The translations under genes and the position numbers were made by a program. Positions 34,459 through 44,446 of a DNA stretch of 64,000 nucleotides are shown here, one piece after another. Source of the stretch: Iodobacter fluviatilis (GTDB lineage: Bacteria > Pseudomonadota > Gammaproteobacteria > Burkholderiales > Chitinibacteraceae); the NCBI RefSeq assembly GCF_004194535.1, contig NZ_CP025781.1, forward strand, positions 1,798,001-1,862,000, in the 5' to 3' direction. Every line of letters starts with the position of its first letter. The stretch's first letter is position 1. Below the pieces are notes generated by a model. That model saw only the letters and a program-made list of their open reading frames with translations. It was not told the DNA's origin and searched no databases.

Positions 34459-35313
34459 ATGAGACAAACCGTAAATCGTAATGAGCATCGCAAGCTAGCC
34501 TTTGTACTGGCAGCGGCCATGCACCTGCTACTAGTGTTGGGCTTATTGCTATCCATGAATTGGCAAACCCAAAAGCAAGAGCCGGTTGTGGTAGAGCTAT
34601 GGGGCGGCTCGCCAGCAGCCAGCCAGCAAACAACACCTGCGGTAGAAACGTCTCCAACAAAAGCACCTAAGCAGATGCCTAAGCCAGAGCCTTTGCCAGA
34701 AAAACCTGCCGAGATTGCCACAGCAAAAGGAAAACCAACGCTGGCTCCGCGGCCAACAGCTAAGCCAACGCCAGTGCCGACGCCTATACCTACTCTGCCG
34801 CCTAAAGCCAGCGTAAAACCTACGGCTGCTCCTGTAGCAAAGCCCACTACGGCTCCCAAGCCGTTAGTTAAAGCACCTCCAAAAAGATCTGCTTTTGAAG
34901 ATGCCCTCTCAGAAGGCAGTTTATTAGAGCCAAGCAAGCCAGGAGCCAAACTCGGCGGCAAAGGCAATAACCCCAATTCAACCGTCAATACTGGCCCAGG
35001 CTCGGGCAGCGGCAATAGCCCAATTGCCAAGAAAGGGCTAGCCGACTATCGCAGTAAAGTTTCGCAACTGATTCGGTCCAAATTGGTCTACCCCAATCCT
35101 AAGGGCAATCCATCGGCTGAATTCAGAATTAACTTACTACCCAATGGCGAGATTCAAGAAGTGACGCTACTGAAATCTAGTGGTGAGACAATGTACGACG
35201 AAGCCGCAAAACGTGCCATTTTGGCCTTACAACGCATGCCCCCCTTACCAGATGGGCAGGCATTTAGCGGTGATTTGCGCAATATGACAATTATGTTCCG
35301 CTTGAATGATTAG
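34459..35313 (+). CDS. tolA: TolA, periplasm-spanning subunit of the Tol-Pal system
   Basis: A 284-residue protein: N-terminal membrane anchor (about 13-33), a central linker (about 50-140) rich in Pro, Lys, Ala and Thr (TAKPTPVPTPIPTLPP), and a C-terminal TolA/TonB domain (about 195-284) with YRSKVSQLIRSKLVYPNPKG and FRINLLPNGEIQEVTLLKSS. The linker is proline-rich, TonB-like, unlike the long Ala/Lys alpha-helix of E. coli TolA. The distance from tolA to tolB is enlarged by a foldback element inserted at 35370-35537. Confidence 0.92.
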   Translation: MRQTVNRNEHRKLAFVLAAAMHLLLVLGLLLSMNWQTQKQEPVVVELWGGSPAASQQTTPAVETSPTKAPKQMPKPEPLPEKPAEIATAKGKPTLAPRPTAKPTPVPTPIPTLPPKASVKPTAAPVAKPTTAPKPLVKAPPKRSAFEDALSEGSLLEPSKPGAKLGGKGNNPNSTVNTGPGSGSGNSPIAKKGLADYRSKVSQLIRSKLVYPNPKGNPSAEFRINLLPNGEIQEVTLLKSSGETMYDEAAKRAILALQRMPPLPDGQAFSGDLRNMTIMFRLND

Positions 35314-35369
35314 AGCCATTCCCTTTTATTCAGGCAGAAGAAGACTCATCTTACGCAGAGCGTTGCCCT

Positions 35370-35537
35370 CTAGCAGCCTGTCGGACTTAAGCGATCATAG
35401 CGAGGGAAAGACCGGTTTGAGGCAGATTTAGCGGGTTTTTGAGGCGAATAGCTGGCTATTCAACGAGAAAATGCGTGAAATCTAGCCATATCCGGCTTTT
35501 CCGTAGTAGATCAGTCTTAAGTCCGACAGGCTGCTAG
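35370..35537. repeat. CTAG-flanked foldback element between tolA and tolB
   Basis: A 168-bp copy of the element at 502-670 with intact terminal inverted repeats (CTAGCAGCCTGTCGGACTTA and its inverse). It lies inside the tol-pal gene series, 57 bp after the tolA stop and 73 bp before the tolB start. In RNA it would form a long hairpin without a T-tract on either end. Confidence 0.88.
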
Positions 35538-35610
35538 CCCACTACCGAAACAGAAGAGGGTGACCTATAGCACCATCCGTGCCGTTTTTATTTTCTGGAG
35601 AACTCCAATA

Positions 35611-36882
35611 ATGCTGTGGCGTAAACTTTTTAAGCTACTGGCCGCAAGCTTGTTGCTCAGTAGTGTGGCTCATGCAGATATGACCATTGATGTAGTTGGC
35701 GTAGGCGCATCGCAATATCCAATTGCAATCGCTCCTTTTCAAAATGAAAACCAGCAAAAACAAGCACTCACGCCGGTAATTAATGATGATTTAACACGCA
35801 GTGGCTTGTTTAAAGTAATTGGCGCAGGTGATTTATCACCAGTACCATTTTCACCTGAACAAATAAACTACACAACGGCGCTGGCAAAAGGTGCGCAAAC
35901 CATGGCCATCGGCCGGGTAACACCAGATGCGGGAGGATTTAAGGTGCAATTCTGGCTGATTGATCTAGCCAGCAAAAAACCGTTGATCTCTTGGGAGCGT
36001 AACGCTACTGCTGGGCAAATGCGCCGTGTAGCACATCAAATTGCCGACCTGATTTATCAGCAAATCACCGGTCAGTCAGGCGCGTTTAACTCGCGGATTG
36101 CCTATGTACTCAAACAAGGCGCACGCTTTGAGTTACAGGTGTCTGATGCTGATGGCTTTGGCTCCCAGGCTATTTTGGTTTCCAAACAACCCGTTATGTC
36201 GCCAAAATGGTCACCGGATGGCAGCAAATTGGCCTATGTTTCTTTTGAAGATCAAAAACCCGTGGTGTATGTGCACGAGTTGGCTTCAGGCCGCCGTTGG
36301 AGAGCAGCAGGTTTTAAGGGTAGCAACTACGCTCCGGCGTGGTCTCCCAATGGCCGTGAGCTAGCGGTAGTACTCACCCAAAGTGGCAGTTCACAAATTT
36401 ACCTCGTTAACACCGATGGTAGTGATTTACGCCAACTTAGCCGAGGCGGTGAAATCAATACCGAACCTGCGTTCTCACCGGATGGGCGCTTTATTTACTT
36501 CACCTCTGATCGCGGTGGCAGCCCACAAATTTATCGTATGAATAGTAATGGTAGTAATACAGAACGGGTAAGCTTTCAAGGTAGTTACAATAGCTCGGCC
36601 AAGCTCAGCCCAGATGGTAAAAACTTAACCTTTATCACCCGTGACGGTGGCTACCGAGTCGCTATTATGGATTTGAGTACGCGCCAAGTTCAAACGCTTA
36701 CCGACTCCAGCTCAGACGACTCACCGAGCTTTGCACCAAACGGCCAAATGATTTTATATGAATCAAAAATAGGTGGGCGAGGAGTACTGGCAGCTGTTTC
36801 AAGTGATGGAAGAGTCAAACAGCGCCTTAGAGCGCAAGCAGGAGATGTAAGACAACCCGCATGGGGCCCCATTTTACGGTAA
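35611..36882 (+). CDS. tolB: TolB, periplasmic beta-propeller of the Tol-Pal system
   Basis: A 423-residue periplasmic protein that binds Pal and competes with the peptidoglycan-Pal contact. A signal peptide (1-22, ending AHA) precedes an N-terminal alpha/beta domain and a six-bladed propeller with repeated motifs such as SPKWSPDGSKLAYVSFE, APAWSPNGRELAVV, EPAFSPDGRFIYFTSDRGG and SAKLSPDGKNLTF. The ATG at 35611 with GGAG upstream gives a proper signal peptide; an earlier in-frame start would not. The C-terminal WGPILR is conserved. Confidence 0.97.
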   Translation: MLWRKLFKLLAASLLLSSVAHADMTIDVVGVGASQYPIAIAPFQNENQQKQALTPVINDDLTRSGLFKVIGAGDLSPVPFSPEQINYTTALAKGAQTMAIGRVTPDAGGFKVQFWLIDLASKKPLISWERNATAGQMRRVAHQIADLIYQQITGQSGAFNSRIAYVLKQGARFELQVSDADGFGSQAILVSKQPVMSPKWSPDGSKLAYVSFEDQKPVVYVHELASGRRWRAAGFKGSNYAPAWSPNGRELAVVLTQSGSSQIYLVNTDGSDLRQLSRGGEINTEPAFSPDGRFIYFTSDRGGSPQIYRMNSNGSNTERVSFQGSYNSSAKLSPDGKNLTFITRDGGYRVAIMDLSTRQVQTLTDSSSDDSPSFAPNGQMILYESKIGGRGVLAAVSSDGRVKQRLRAQAGDVRQPAWGPILR

Positions 36883-36980
36883 AGGTACCACTTGCGGAAC
36901 TTATGCCAAGCTAAATGTCATATGACCAAAGTTTGGATTTATTTGATTTCTTTAAGATGTAAGATCTAAGGAAGAAGACA

Positions 36981-37529
36981 ATGAAAAAAGTAGCGCTTAG
37001 TTTAATCATGACGGCCCTGCTCGCCGCTTGCGCCAGCACCCCTGTACCTACAACTCCTGCTGATACTAGCGGCTCAACGAGTTCAAACACATCTACATCG
37101 CAATCAACGACAAACCCAAGCACCGTCGATCTCACGCAAGGCCAGACAAAGACATTTACCGAGCTAACAGATCCAAACAATATTCTGTCTAGCCGTCGTG
37201 TGTATTTTGATTTTGATTCCTTTATTGTGCGCCCAGATTTCCATGAGCTTGTGCAAGCCCATGCTAAATACCTGAACACCCATAAGGATGCAAAAATCAT
37301 CCTGCAAGGCCACACTGATGAGCGTGGTACTGCAGAATACAACTTAGCCTTGGGCCAAAAGCGTGCAGATTCCGTACGTAAAATGTTAAATGTGCTGGGT
37401 GTCCCAGATAACCAGATCGAAACAGTAAGCTTTGGTGAAGAGCGCCCACTTGAAGCAGGCGATAGCGATGCCGTGCGTGAACGTAATCGTCGTGCTGAAA
37501 TCGTTTACAACGGTGAAGCGACTCAATAG
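36981..37529 (+). CDS. pal: Pal, peptidoglycan-associated lipoprotein
   Basis: A 182-residue outer-membrane lipoprotein. The signal peptide ends in the lipobox LLAAC with the lipidated Cys17. A Ser/Thr-rich linker (about 20-50) leads to the OmpA-like peptidoglycan-binding domain with VYFDFDSFIVRPDF, ILQGHTDERGTAEYNLALGQ (diaminopimelate-binding Asp and Arg) and FGEERPLEAGDS...RNRRAEIVY. It follows tolB by 98 bp and precedes cpoB. A weak hairpin (about 37565-37590) follows it. Confidence 0.97.
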   Translation: MKKVALSLIMTALLAACASTPVPTTPADTSGSTSSNTSTSQSTTNPSTVDLTQGQTKTFTELTDPNNILSSRRVYFDFDSFIVRPDFHELVQAHAKYLNTHKDAKIILQGHTDERGTAEYNLALGQKRADSVRKMLNVLGVPDNQIETVSFGEERPLEAGDSDAVRERNRRAEIVYNGEATQ

Positions 37530-37623
37530 TCACTTGCTGCTGATATAAAAAGCGCATAGGCTTTGCCACGGACGGGTTAGACTCGTCCGTTTCCCTTCTC
37601 ACTTCAAATCAGACCACCAATCT

Positions 37624-38352
37624 ATGAAACGAATTGCTACTCTGCTTCTGCTTGCTTTCTCTATTCAGGCTCATGCGGGTCTATTTGATGACAACGTAGC
37701 TCGTCAGCAATTAAATAATCTGCGTGATGCTCAAGTTCAAGCACAAAAGAAAACCGATGAACGTTTGATGCAATTAGAGGCGGGCAATAGCCGTTCAATT
37801 GAATTACTTGGCCAGCTAGAAAAACTGCGGCAAGAGCTATCCACTTTGCGTGGCCAGAATGAAGTACTGCAATTTAACTTAGATGAAGCCGCCAAACGTC
37901 AGAAAGATCTGTATACCGATCTAGATGCGCGGATGCGTGCCATGGAGCTAGCAAAAGTAGAAAGCAAAGCAGCAGCCGTGGTTTCTGAACAGCAGCAATT
38001 AGATGATATCGTACAGCTAAGCCGCACAGGCAAGCATAAAGAAGCAATTTTAGGGTTTCAGAAATTTATCACTGACAACAGTAGCAGCACGCTAGTCCCA
38101 AGCGCATGGTATTGGATGGGCACCAGCCAAACCGCTTTAAAGGGGTTTAAGGGCGCACAAAATTCGTTTCAACAGGTGCTGGCTAGTAATGACGAAACGC
38201 GAGCGCCCGATGCACTATTTGGCTTAGCGATTGTAGCCAATGCTCAAGGGGATAAAAAATCCTCACGTAAATACTTATTACAGCTTATCGAAAAATACCC
38301 ACAGGCAGAAAAAGCCGCAGCGGCCAAAAAGGCATTATTAGCCACCGACTAA
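37624..38352 (+). CDS. cpoB: CpoB (YbgF), periplasmic cell-division coordinator
   Basis: A 242-residue periplasmic protein: signal peptide (1-18, ending AHA), N-terminal trimerising coiled coil (about 25-115, heptads with QLEAGNSRSIELLGQLEKLR), and C-terminal TPR repeats (about 125-240; QLSRTGKHKEAILGFQKF, SAWYWMGTSQTALKGFKGAQ, DALFGLAIVANAQGDKKSS). In E. coli it links PBP1b and Tol activity during constriction. Its place behind pal is the usual one. Confidence 0.94.
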   Translation: MKRIATLLLLAFSIQAHAGLFDDNVARQQLNNLRDAQVQAQKKTDERLMQLEAGNSRSIELLGQLEKLRQELSTLRGQNEVLQFNLDEAAKRQKDLYTDLDARMRAMELAKVESKAAAVVSEQQQLDDIVQLSRTGKHKEAILGFQKFITDNSSSTLVPSAWYWMGTSQTALKGFKGAQNSFQQVLASNDETRAPDALFGLAIVANAQGDKKSSRKYLLQLIEKYPQAEKAAAAKKALLATD

Positions 38353-38483
38353 ACATCACAAACTCCATCACTCAAAGCTAAAACTGAGTAAAATCACTTT
38401 GAATTTGGGATACGCGATAAACAACTCACGTTTTTCTAAGTGTTTTTATTCACTTTAAGTGTGAACACGCAGTATTATTTACT

Positions 38484-38514
38484 CGGCGTCACCGAATGGG
38501 TTGACGCCGTTTTT
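38484..38514 (+). terminator. Terminator of the tol-pal-cpoB unit
   Basis: An 8-bp stem CGGCGTCA / TGACGCCG with a loop of about 10 nt, followed by TTTTT. It lies upstream of the proposed queE start, so queE needs its own promoter or read-through. Confidence 0.88.
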
Positions 38515-38551
38515 ATTTCCACCGGACTGTTCTCCGGCCAGGAGCATTATC

Positions 38552-39196
38552 TTGAAAGACGCATTACGCATTACCGAAATCTTCTGCTCATTGCAGGGTG
38601 AAACTACCCGCATGGGCCTACCTACCGTGTTTGTTCGCCTCACCGGCTGTCCATTGCGCTGTGGCTATTGCGACAGCGCCTACGCTTTTACCGGTGGCGA
38701 AACGCAATCGTTTCAAACTATCCTTGATAAGATTGCCTCATTTAACACCCACCATATCTGCATAACGGGTGGCGAACCACTGGCGCAAAAAGGCGTGCAC
38801 GAGCTAATGCGCTTGCTTTGCGATGCTGGCTACTCACTCAGCCTAGAAACCAGTGGAGCATTATCGATTGCCGATGTGGACCCGCGCGTTTCCCGCATTC
38901 TGGATATCAAAACACCGGGTTCGGGGGAGTTGTCCAAAATGCATTGGGAAAACCTCGATTATTTGAGCAAACAAGACGAAGTAAAATTTGTTTTATGCGA
39001 TCGTAGCGATTACGAATGGGCGCGCAATTTAATCCACGAGCGTCGCTTGGAAACATTAGCCCCTGTGCTAATGTCACCTGTGTGGGAAACACTGCAACCC
39101 GCCGACCTTGCCGCCTGGGTACTGAAAGACCATTTACCCGTGCGTATGCAGGTGCAATTACACAAAATCCTCTGGGGTGAACGTCCCGGCGTTTAA
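38552..39196 (+). CDS. queE: 7-carboxy-7-deazaguanine synthase QueE
   Basis: A 214-residue radical-SAM enzyme that converts carboxy-tetrahydropterin to 7-carboxy-7-deazaguanine, a queuosine precursor. The cluster motif is CPLRCGYCDSAYAF (Cys-x3-Cys-x2-Cys), with ITGGEP as the SAM-binding GGE motif and EIFCSLQGETTRMG at the N-terminus. The start proposed is TTG at 38552 with AGGAG seven bases before it; a TTG at 38501 lies inside the upstream terminator and is unlikely. QueC, the next enzyme, is encoded 1.7 kb downstream; no queD or queF is seen in the window. Confidence 0.94.
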   Translation: MKDALRITEIFCSLQGETTRMGLPTVFVRLTGCPLRCGYCDSAYAFTGGETQSFQTILDKIASFNTHHICITGGEPLAQKGVHELMRLLCDAGYSLSLETSGALSIADVDPRVSRILDIKTPGSGELSKMHWENLDYLSKQDEVKFVLCDRSDYEWARNLIHERRLETLAPVLMSPVWETLQPADLAAWVLKDHLPVRMQVQLHKILWGERPGV

Positions 39197-39207
39197 CAGG
39201 CAAGCAC

Positions 39208-40515
39208 ATGTATTGGAAACGCTGGCTAGTACGTATCAAACACTTACCAGAGCGTAGCCGCGCCACACTGGCTCTCTGGTTTGGTGCCGCCTTAGTAGGC
39301 CTTGTCGCGGTTATTCTGGCCAAGGCGGCTGATGGTGCCTTGGCCATATTTCATAGTCTTAGCCAACGCTGGGCGTGGTGGCCTTTTTTTGCCCTGCCCT
39401 TTGGTGGCATGGCAATACGCTGGCTAATGCAAAGAATCGGCAAAGGCTCGGAAGGCAGCGGCATTCCACAGGCTATGGCGGCATTGCAGGTAACAGATGA
39501 GCCCGCCATCATCCGACAATTACTCAGCCTGCGCATTGCCTTCGCCAAGTTTGTTGCCGTAGTTGCTGGCCTTGGCTGCGGCTTTGTACTCGGGCGTGAA
39601 GGCCCAACGGTGCAAATTGGCGCAAGCTTAATGTATGCCTGCCGCCGCTTTATTCCTTTATCTGATGCTGTTTTTCGCCGCCAACTTATTCTGGCAGGCG
39701 GTGCAGCGGGGATTGCTGCAGCATTTAATACACCATTAGCAGGGATTGTGTTTGCCTTTGAAGAGCTAGCACGCTCAGTAGAGGAAAAAACATCGGGTAA
39801 ATTACTGGGTGCGGTGATTTTAGCTGGGGTGGTTTCTTTAGCCATTCAAGGGGACTACACCTATTTTGGCCGTATCCATGTACCAGGGTTTAATTACAGC
39901 ATTTTATGGCCAATGTTGATCGTAGCGGTAAGTGCGGGGTTAATTGGTGGTTTTTTTTCTTGGCTATGCGTGCATCAAGATCGCTGGTTGCCCATAAAAG
40001 TAAGGATGTGGCGAGCAGCCCAACCCTATCTATTTATTGCAGCTTGCGGATTTTTGATTGCCTGCATGGGGCTGGCAGCGCCCATTTTTGGCAGTGGAGC
40101 AGAAATCACCAGTGATGTAGTGAGTGGGCATGGCACGATGGCATGGTACTTTTTACCACTGAAGTTTTTAGGCCTGCTAGCCACTTTTTTAACGGGCTTG
40201 CCTGGCGGTATTTTTGCCCCGTCGCTCTCCATGGGCGCAGGGGTAAGTAGCTGGTTTCTGCCATGGTTTGATAGCAGCATCCATATCAAACTGATCGCCA
40301 TTGGAATGGCCGCCATGCTGGCCGCAGTAACACGAGCACCGCTCACTTCGGCCATTATTTTAATTGAGATGACCGATGGCCATTCGATGGTGATTTCAAT
40401 TTTGGCCGCCGCGATGATCTCATCCAGCGTAGCACGCCTCTTTGGCACCAATCTTTATCATGATTTGGCAGAAAAAACCTTGCAACGCTTGGCTCAGCCA
40501 CAACTTCTAAAGTGA
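39208..40515 (+). CDS. clcA: ClC-family chloride/proton transporter
   Basis: A 435-residue polytopic membrane protein. ClC signatures are present: GSGIP (83-87), GREGP with the gating Glu131 (129-133) and GGIFAPSL (333-340). An acidic pair at 185-186 (VFAFEELARS) falls where the internal proton-transfer Glu of E. coli ClcA is found, suggesting an H+/Cl- exchanger rather than a channel. There is no C-terminal CBS domain. It may help acid resistance or charge balance. It starts 11 bp after queE and could be co-transcribed. Confidence 0.92.
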   Translation: MYWKRWLVRIKHLPERSRATLALWFGAALVGLVAVILAKAADGALAIFHSLSQRWAWWPFFALPFGGMAIRWLMQRIGKGSEGSGIPQAMAALQVTDEPAIIRQLLSLRIAFAKFVAVVAGLGCGFVLGREGPTVQIGASLMYACRRFIPLSDAVFRRQLILAGGAAGIAAAFNTPLAGIVFAFEELARSVEEKTSGKLLGAVILAGVVSLAIQGDYTYFGRIHVPGFNYSILWPMLIVAVSAGLIGGFFSWLCVHQDRWLPIKVRMWRAAQPYLFIAACGFLIACMGLAAPIFGSGAEITSDVVSGHGTMAWYFLPLKFLGLLATFLTGLPGGIFAPSLSMGAGVSSWFLPWFDSSIHIKLIAIGMAAMLAAVTRAPLTSAIILIEMTDGHSMVISILAAAMISSSVARLFGTNLYHDLAEKTLQRLAQPQLLK

Positions 40516-40519
40516 TCTT

Positions 40520-40921
40520 ATGCGCTATTTTCTAGCTGTATTTGCGTTGGTAGCTACATTTGCTCAAGCAGAATCAACAGGCCCAGATGGAATGACCACA
40601 GCTCAGCTAGGTGAGTTTTTAAAATCACTGCAAACGGCCATCGCCAAAGACGATGCCGCCAGCGTAGCCAAGCTGGCCCACTTTCCCCTGCGAGTGAATC
40701 TGCTAAAGAAAAAAACACTGAAAGCGCCGCAGTTTATTGCTCAGTACCCAAAAATTATCACGCCCAAGGTAAAAGCGGCCGTGCTGGCACAAACAGCAGA
40801 AACGCTGTTTCGCAATAGCAATGGCGCAATGATCGGCAATGGTGAAATCTGGTTTTCCGGTATTTGCCTAAATAAGCAATGCACAGAGCAAACCACCAAA
40901 ATCATTGCCATCAATCCATAA
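40520..40921 (+). CDS. Small exported protein of unknown function
   Basis: A 133-residue protein with a clear signal peptide (1-17, ending AQA) and a soluble alpha/beta-like body (TAQLGEFLKSLQTAIAKDDA, KLAHFPLRVNLLKKK, and GNGEIWFSGICLNKQC with two Cys four apart that could form a disulfide). The AAVLAQ...FRNSNGAMIGNGEIWF pattern resembles small NTF2-like exported proteins, but I cannot assign a family. It starts 4 bp after clcA, so it is probably translated from the same mRNA. Confidence 0.75.
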   Translation: MRYFLAVFALVATFAQAESTGPDGMTTAQLGEFLKSLQTAIAKDDAASVAKLAHFPLRVNLLKKKTLKAPQFIAQYPKIITPKVKAAVLAQTAETLFRNSNGAMIGNGEIWFSGICLNKQCTEQTTKIIAINP

Positions 40922-40944
40922 ACACTATTTAAATTGAAAACATC

Positions 40945-41634
40945 ATGACCAAAAAACCAGCAGTGATCTTACTCTCCGGCGGCCTCGATTCTGCCACCTG
41001 CCTTGCCATTGCCAAAGCAGAAGGCTTTGCACCCTATTGCCTGTCTTTTGATTACGGCCAAAAACATAATGCCGAACTGAAAGCCGCCGCACGAGTAGCA
41101 GAAGCACTAGGCGCAGTTGAACACCGCATTTTGAAAATTGATTTAGCAGGCTTTGGCGGGTCGGCACTTACCGACGCCAATATTGATGTGCCCATCGACG
41201 GCGGCAAGCCAGGTGAAATCCCTGTGACCTATGTGCCCGCACGCAATACCGTGCTGCTCTCTTACGCGCTGGCATGGTCCGAAGTGCTGAAAGCCGATGA
41301 TATTTTTATTGGCGTGAATGCCGTGGATTACTCAGGCTACCCAGATTGCCGCCCAGAATATATTGCGTCTTTTCAAGCCATGGCAAGGCTGGCGACTAAG
41401 GTGGGCGTTGAAGGATCAAAACTCACCATCCACACCCCCCTGCTGAAACTCACCAAGGCAGAAATCGCCCAAAAAGGCACCGAGCTAAGCGTGGATTACG
41501 CACTTACCGTAACCTGCTACAAAGCCGACGAAGAAGGCCGCGCCTGCGGCCAATGCGAAGCCTGCCGCCTGCGTAGCGCTGGTTTTGCCAATGCAGGGTT
41601 GGCTGATCCGACGCGGTATCAAGTTAGGGCGTAA
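40945..41634 (+). CDS. queC: 7-cyano-7-deazaguanine synthase QueC
   Basis: A 229-residue enzyme that turns 7-carboxy-7-deazaguanine into preQ0 using ATP and ammonia. The PP-loop motif is [15 protein letters not shown] (residues 8-22), followed by FDYGQKHN and [13 protein letters not shown], and a C-terminal zinc site formed by the cysteines in [20 protein letters not shown]. It lies downstream of queE, separated by clcA and a small exported protein. A terminator follows at 41705. Confidence 0.97.
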   Translation: MTKKPAVILLSGGLDSATCLAIAKAEGFAPYCLSFDYGQKHNAELKAAARVAEALGAVEHRILKIDLAGFGGSALTDANIDVPIDGGKPGEIPVTYVPARNTVLLSYALAWSEVLKADDIFIGVNAVDYSGYPDCRPEYIASFQAMARLATKVGVEGSKLTIHTPLLKLTKAEIAQKGTELSVDYALTVTCYKADEEGRACGQCEACRLRSAGFANAGLADPTRYQVRA

Positions 41635-41704
41635 TCAAAGCTTCGCTGAGCGACGGTTTGTGTCGATCGGCGATAGCGCAGTACGCCAGCAAGTATATGC
41701 AAAA

Positions 41705-41739
41705 AAAATCGGCTTACGTGCTTGCACGGAGCCGATTTT
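41705..41739. terminator. Bidirectional terminator after queC
   Basis: A stem AAAATCGGCT / AGCCGATTTT encloses a further CGTGC-TT-GCACG hairpin; A and T runs on the flanks allow use from either side. It lies 71 bp past the queC stop. Confidence 0.85.
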
Positions 41740-41763
41740 CAAACCTGCGAAACAAAAGACTAT

Positions 41764-41994
41764 TTTTTAATGCCTTCGGCACATTGATTTTGGAGCGATA
41801 GCCACCGCGGGGGCGTTCTTTTCTTGAACGGCCAAGAAAAGAACCAAAGCCGCAACCTCAAAAACACGAGGGCCCCTTCGCTGCGGACAATCGAGTCGGC
41901 GGCGGGCGGGATTGGCTCGCTGCCTCGCTCCCTTGCCGAAACCCCGCCCCTCCTCGCTACGGCGTGTTTCAAGGGGACTCTAAAGCCCTGTGCC
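41764..41994. repeat. GC-rich structured intergenic repeat, copy A (about 230 bp)
   Basis: Shares long identical blocks with 53470-53704: an opening hairpin GTGCC/TGCC-TTC-GGCAC type with CACATTGATTTTGG, a central CAATCGAGTCGGCGGCGGGC, GGGATTGGCTCG, and a closing CCTCGCTACGGCGTGTTT. A strong hairpin GTTCTTTTCTTG / CAAGAAAAGAAC lies at 41815-41844. It is GC-rich compared with its surroundings. Frames across it are not convincing. It sits between queC and hemB. Confidence 0.85.
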
Positions 41995-42074
41995 AAGAGT
42001 GTGGCTCGGGTAGTTTCTTTGTTTGCTAAGAACGAAACCAAGCTTATCTCATGTTGGATTTACCCTCTTAGCAA

Positions 42075-43085
<1,011 letters not shown>

Positions 43086-43156
43086 CTACCGATAAATGAG
43101 TGCGCTTATTTTAGCGAAGATTGGGAGGGGATGATTGCGCAATGCTGACAAAATAT

Positions 43157-43189
43157 GAAAAAAAATGGGGCGGACGAATATCCACCCCA
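43157..43189 (-). terminator. Terminator after dadA
   Basis: On the minus strand, GGGGTGGA / TCCGCCCC (one G-U pair, extended by a T-A pair) closes a 6-nt loop and is followed by eight T. It begins just past the dadA stop codon. Confidence 0.9.
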
Positions 43190-43192
43190 ACA

Positions 43193-44446
43193 TCAATAAC
43201 GCGCCAAAGCCAAGCCGCTACTTTCGATTTCTGTTTTTTTATTGGTGATCAAATCAGCCAACACACGGCCAGAGCCGCAAGCCATCGTCCAGCCTAATGT
43301 GCCGTGGCCAGTGTTCAGCCACAGATTAGGATAAGACGTACCGCCCACCAGCGGAGTGCCATCCGGTGTCATAGGGCGTAAACCCGTCCAAGGCTCACCC
43401 TTGCTGGTGTCCCCCGCATCAGGGAACAGATCATTGGTGACCATCGCCAGCGTAGCAACGCGGTTCATATCCAAATGCCGATCGTAACCCGCTACTTCGG
43501 CCATGCCTCCCACACGCAGGCGTGAATCAAAACGAGTCAGCGCAATTTTATAGCTCTCATCCAGTACGGTAGAGCGTGGTGCGGCATCGGCGTTTTTCAG
43601 AGGAATAGTCAGCGAATAACCCTTCACCGGATAAACCGGTAAATCCAGACCCAGCGGCAAAGCCAAGGCGCGTGATGTGCAGCCTGCGGCCAGCACCACA
43701 TGATCGGCATCGAGGATTTCCCCGCCTTTAAGCTGTACTTGGCGAACTTGCTGATTTGCAGCAATCAAGCGCTCAACCGTCACGCCGTAGCGAAACACCA
43801 CACCGGCGGCTTCACAACGCGCTGCCAGCTCGTCGGTAAATATTTTGCAATCGCCCGTTTCATCATTGGGCAATTGCAAAGCGCCAACTAATTTACCCGG
43901 CACCCTCGCCAGCGCTGGCTCTACATCGATCAAGCCTTGCGCATCCAGCAAATGATTCGGCACACCGATCGCGCTCAGGATATCTGAATCGCGTTGAGCG
44001 GCTTCAAGCTGCTTGGCTGTGCGGAAAACCTGCAAAGTGCCTAAGCTGCGTTGCTCATACTGGAGATCTAGCTCTTCACGCAAATCGCGCAGGCAATCGC
44101 GGCTATATTCAGCCAAGGGCACCATACGGCCTTTATTACGCTCGTAAGCTGCATGGGTGCAATTAGCTAGCATTCTTGCCATCCACGACAGCTGAAACAA
44201 GCTGCCATCAGGGCGAATTTTAAGTGGGGAATGGGGCTGAGTCAGCCATTTAACGGCTTTCCATGGGATGCCCGGCGCAGCCCAAGGAGCAGCGTATCCA
44301 GGAGATACCTGCCCCGCATTAGCAAAGCTCGTTTCGGTTGCAGGCCCGTCTAGTTGTTCTAGTACGGTGACTTCGCATCCCGCTGCGCGCAGGTAGTGCG
44401 CAGTTGCTACGCCGACAACGCCAGCTCCGATTACAATCACTTGCAT
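43193..44446 (-). CDS. dadA: D-amino acid dehydrogenase, small subunit
   Basis: A 417-residue FAD-dependent, membrane-associated enzyme that oxidises D-amino acids (chiefly D-alanine) to 2-oxo acids and passes electrons to the respiratory chain. The N-terminal Rossmann motif is VIVIGAGVVGVATAHYLRA, followed by TSFANAGQVSPGYAAPWAAP; the C-terminal part has WTGLRPMTPDGTPLVGGT and NTGHGTLGWTMACGSG. No alanine racemase gene (dadX) adjoins. It is monocistronic with its own terminator. Confidence 0.94.
   Translation of the reverse strand: MQVIVIGAGVVGVATAHYLRAAGCEVTVLEQLDGPATETSFANAGQVSPGYAAPWAAPGIPWKAVKWLTQPHSPLKIRPDGSLFQLSWMARMLANCTHAAYERNKGRMVPLAEYSRDCLRDLREELDLQYEQRSLGTLQVFRTAKQLEAAQRDSDILSAIGVPNHLLDAQGLIDVEPALARVPGKLVGALQLPNDETGDCKIFTDELAARCEAAGVVFRYGVTVERLIAANQQVRQVQLKGGEILDADHVVLAAGCTSRALALPLGLDLPVYPVKGYSLTIPLKNADAAPRSTVLDESYKIALTRFDSRLRVGGMAEVAGYDRHLDMNRVATLAMVTNDLFPDAGDTSKGEPWTGLRPMTPDGTPLVGGTSYPNLWLNTGHGTLGWTMACGSGRVLADLITNKKTEIESSGLALARY

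Noticed and set aside
34407-35030. A 207-codon minus-strand frame opposite tolA
   Set aside because: Mirror of the Pro/Ala-rich tolA linker; low-complexity Gly/Val/Ala-rich translation without a start signal.
38520-38551. A preQ1 riboswitch ahead of queE
   Set aside because: No preQ1-I pattern (short stem with A-rich tail) was found; the only structure is an intrinsic terminator and a small CCGGA/TCCGG hairpin.
41760-42041. A minus-strand open frame of 93 codons across the GC-rich repeat copy A
   Set aside because: It runs over the structured repeat and its counterpart in copy B is in a different arrangement with many indels; no ribosome-binding site. The frame is a by-product of GC-rich repeat sequence.
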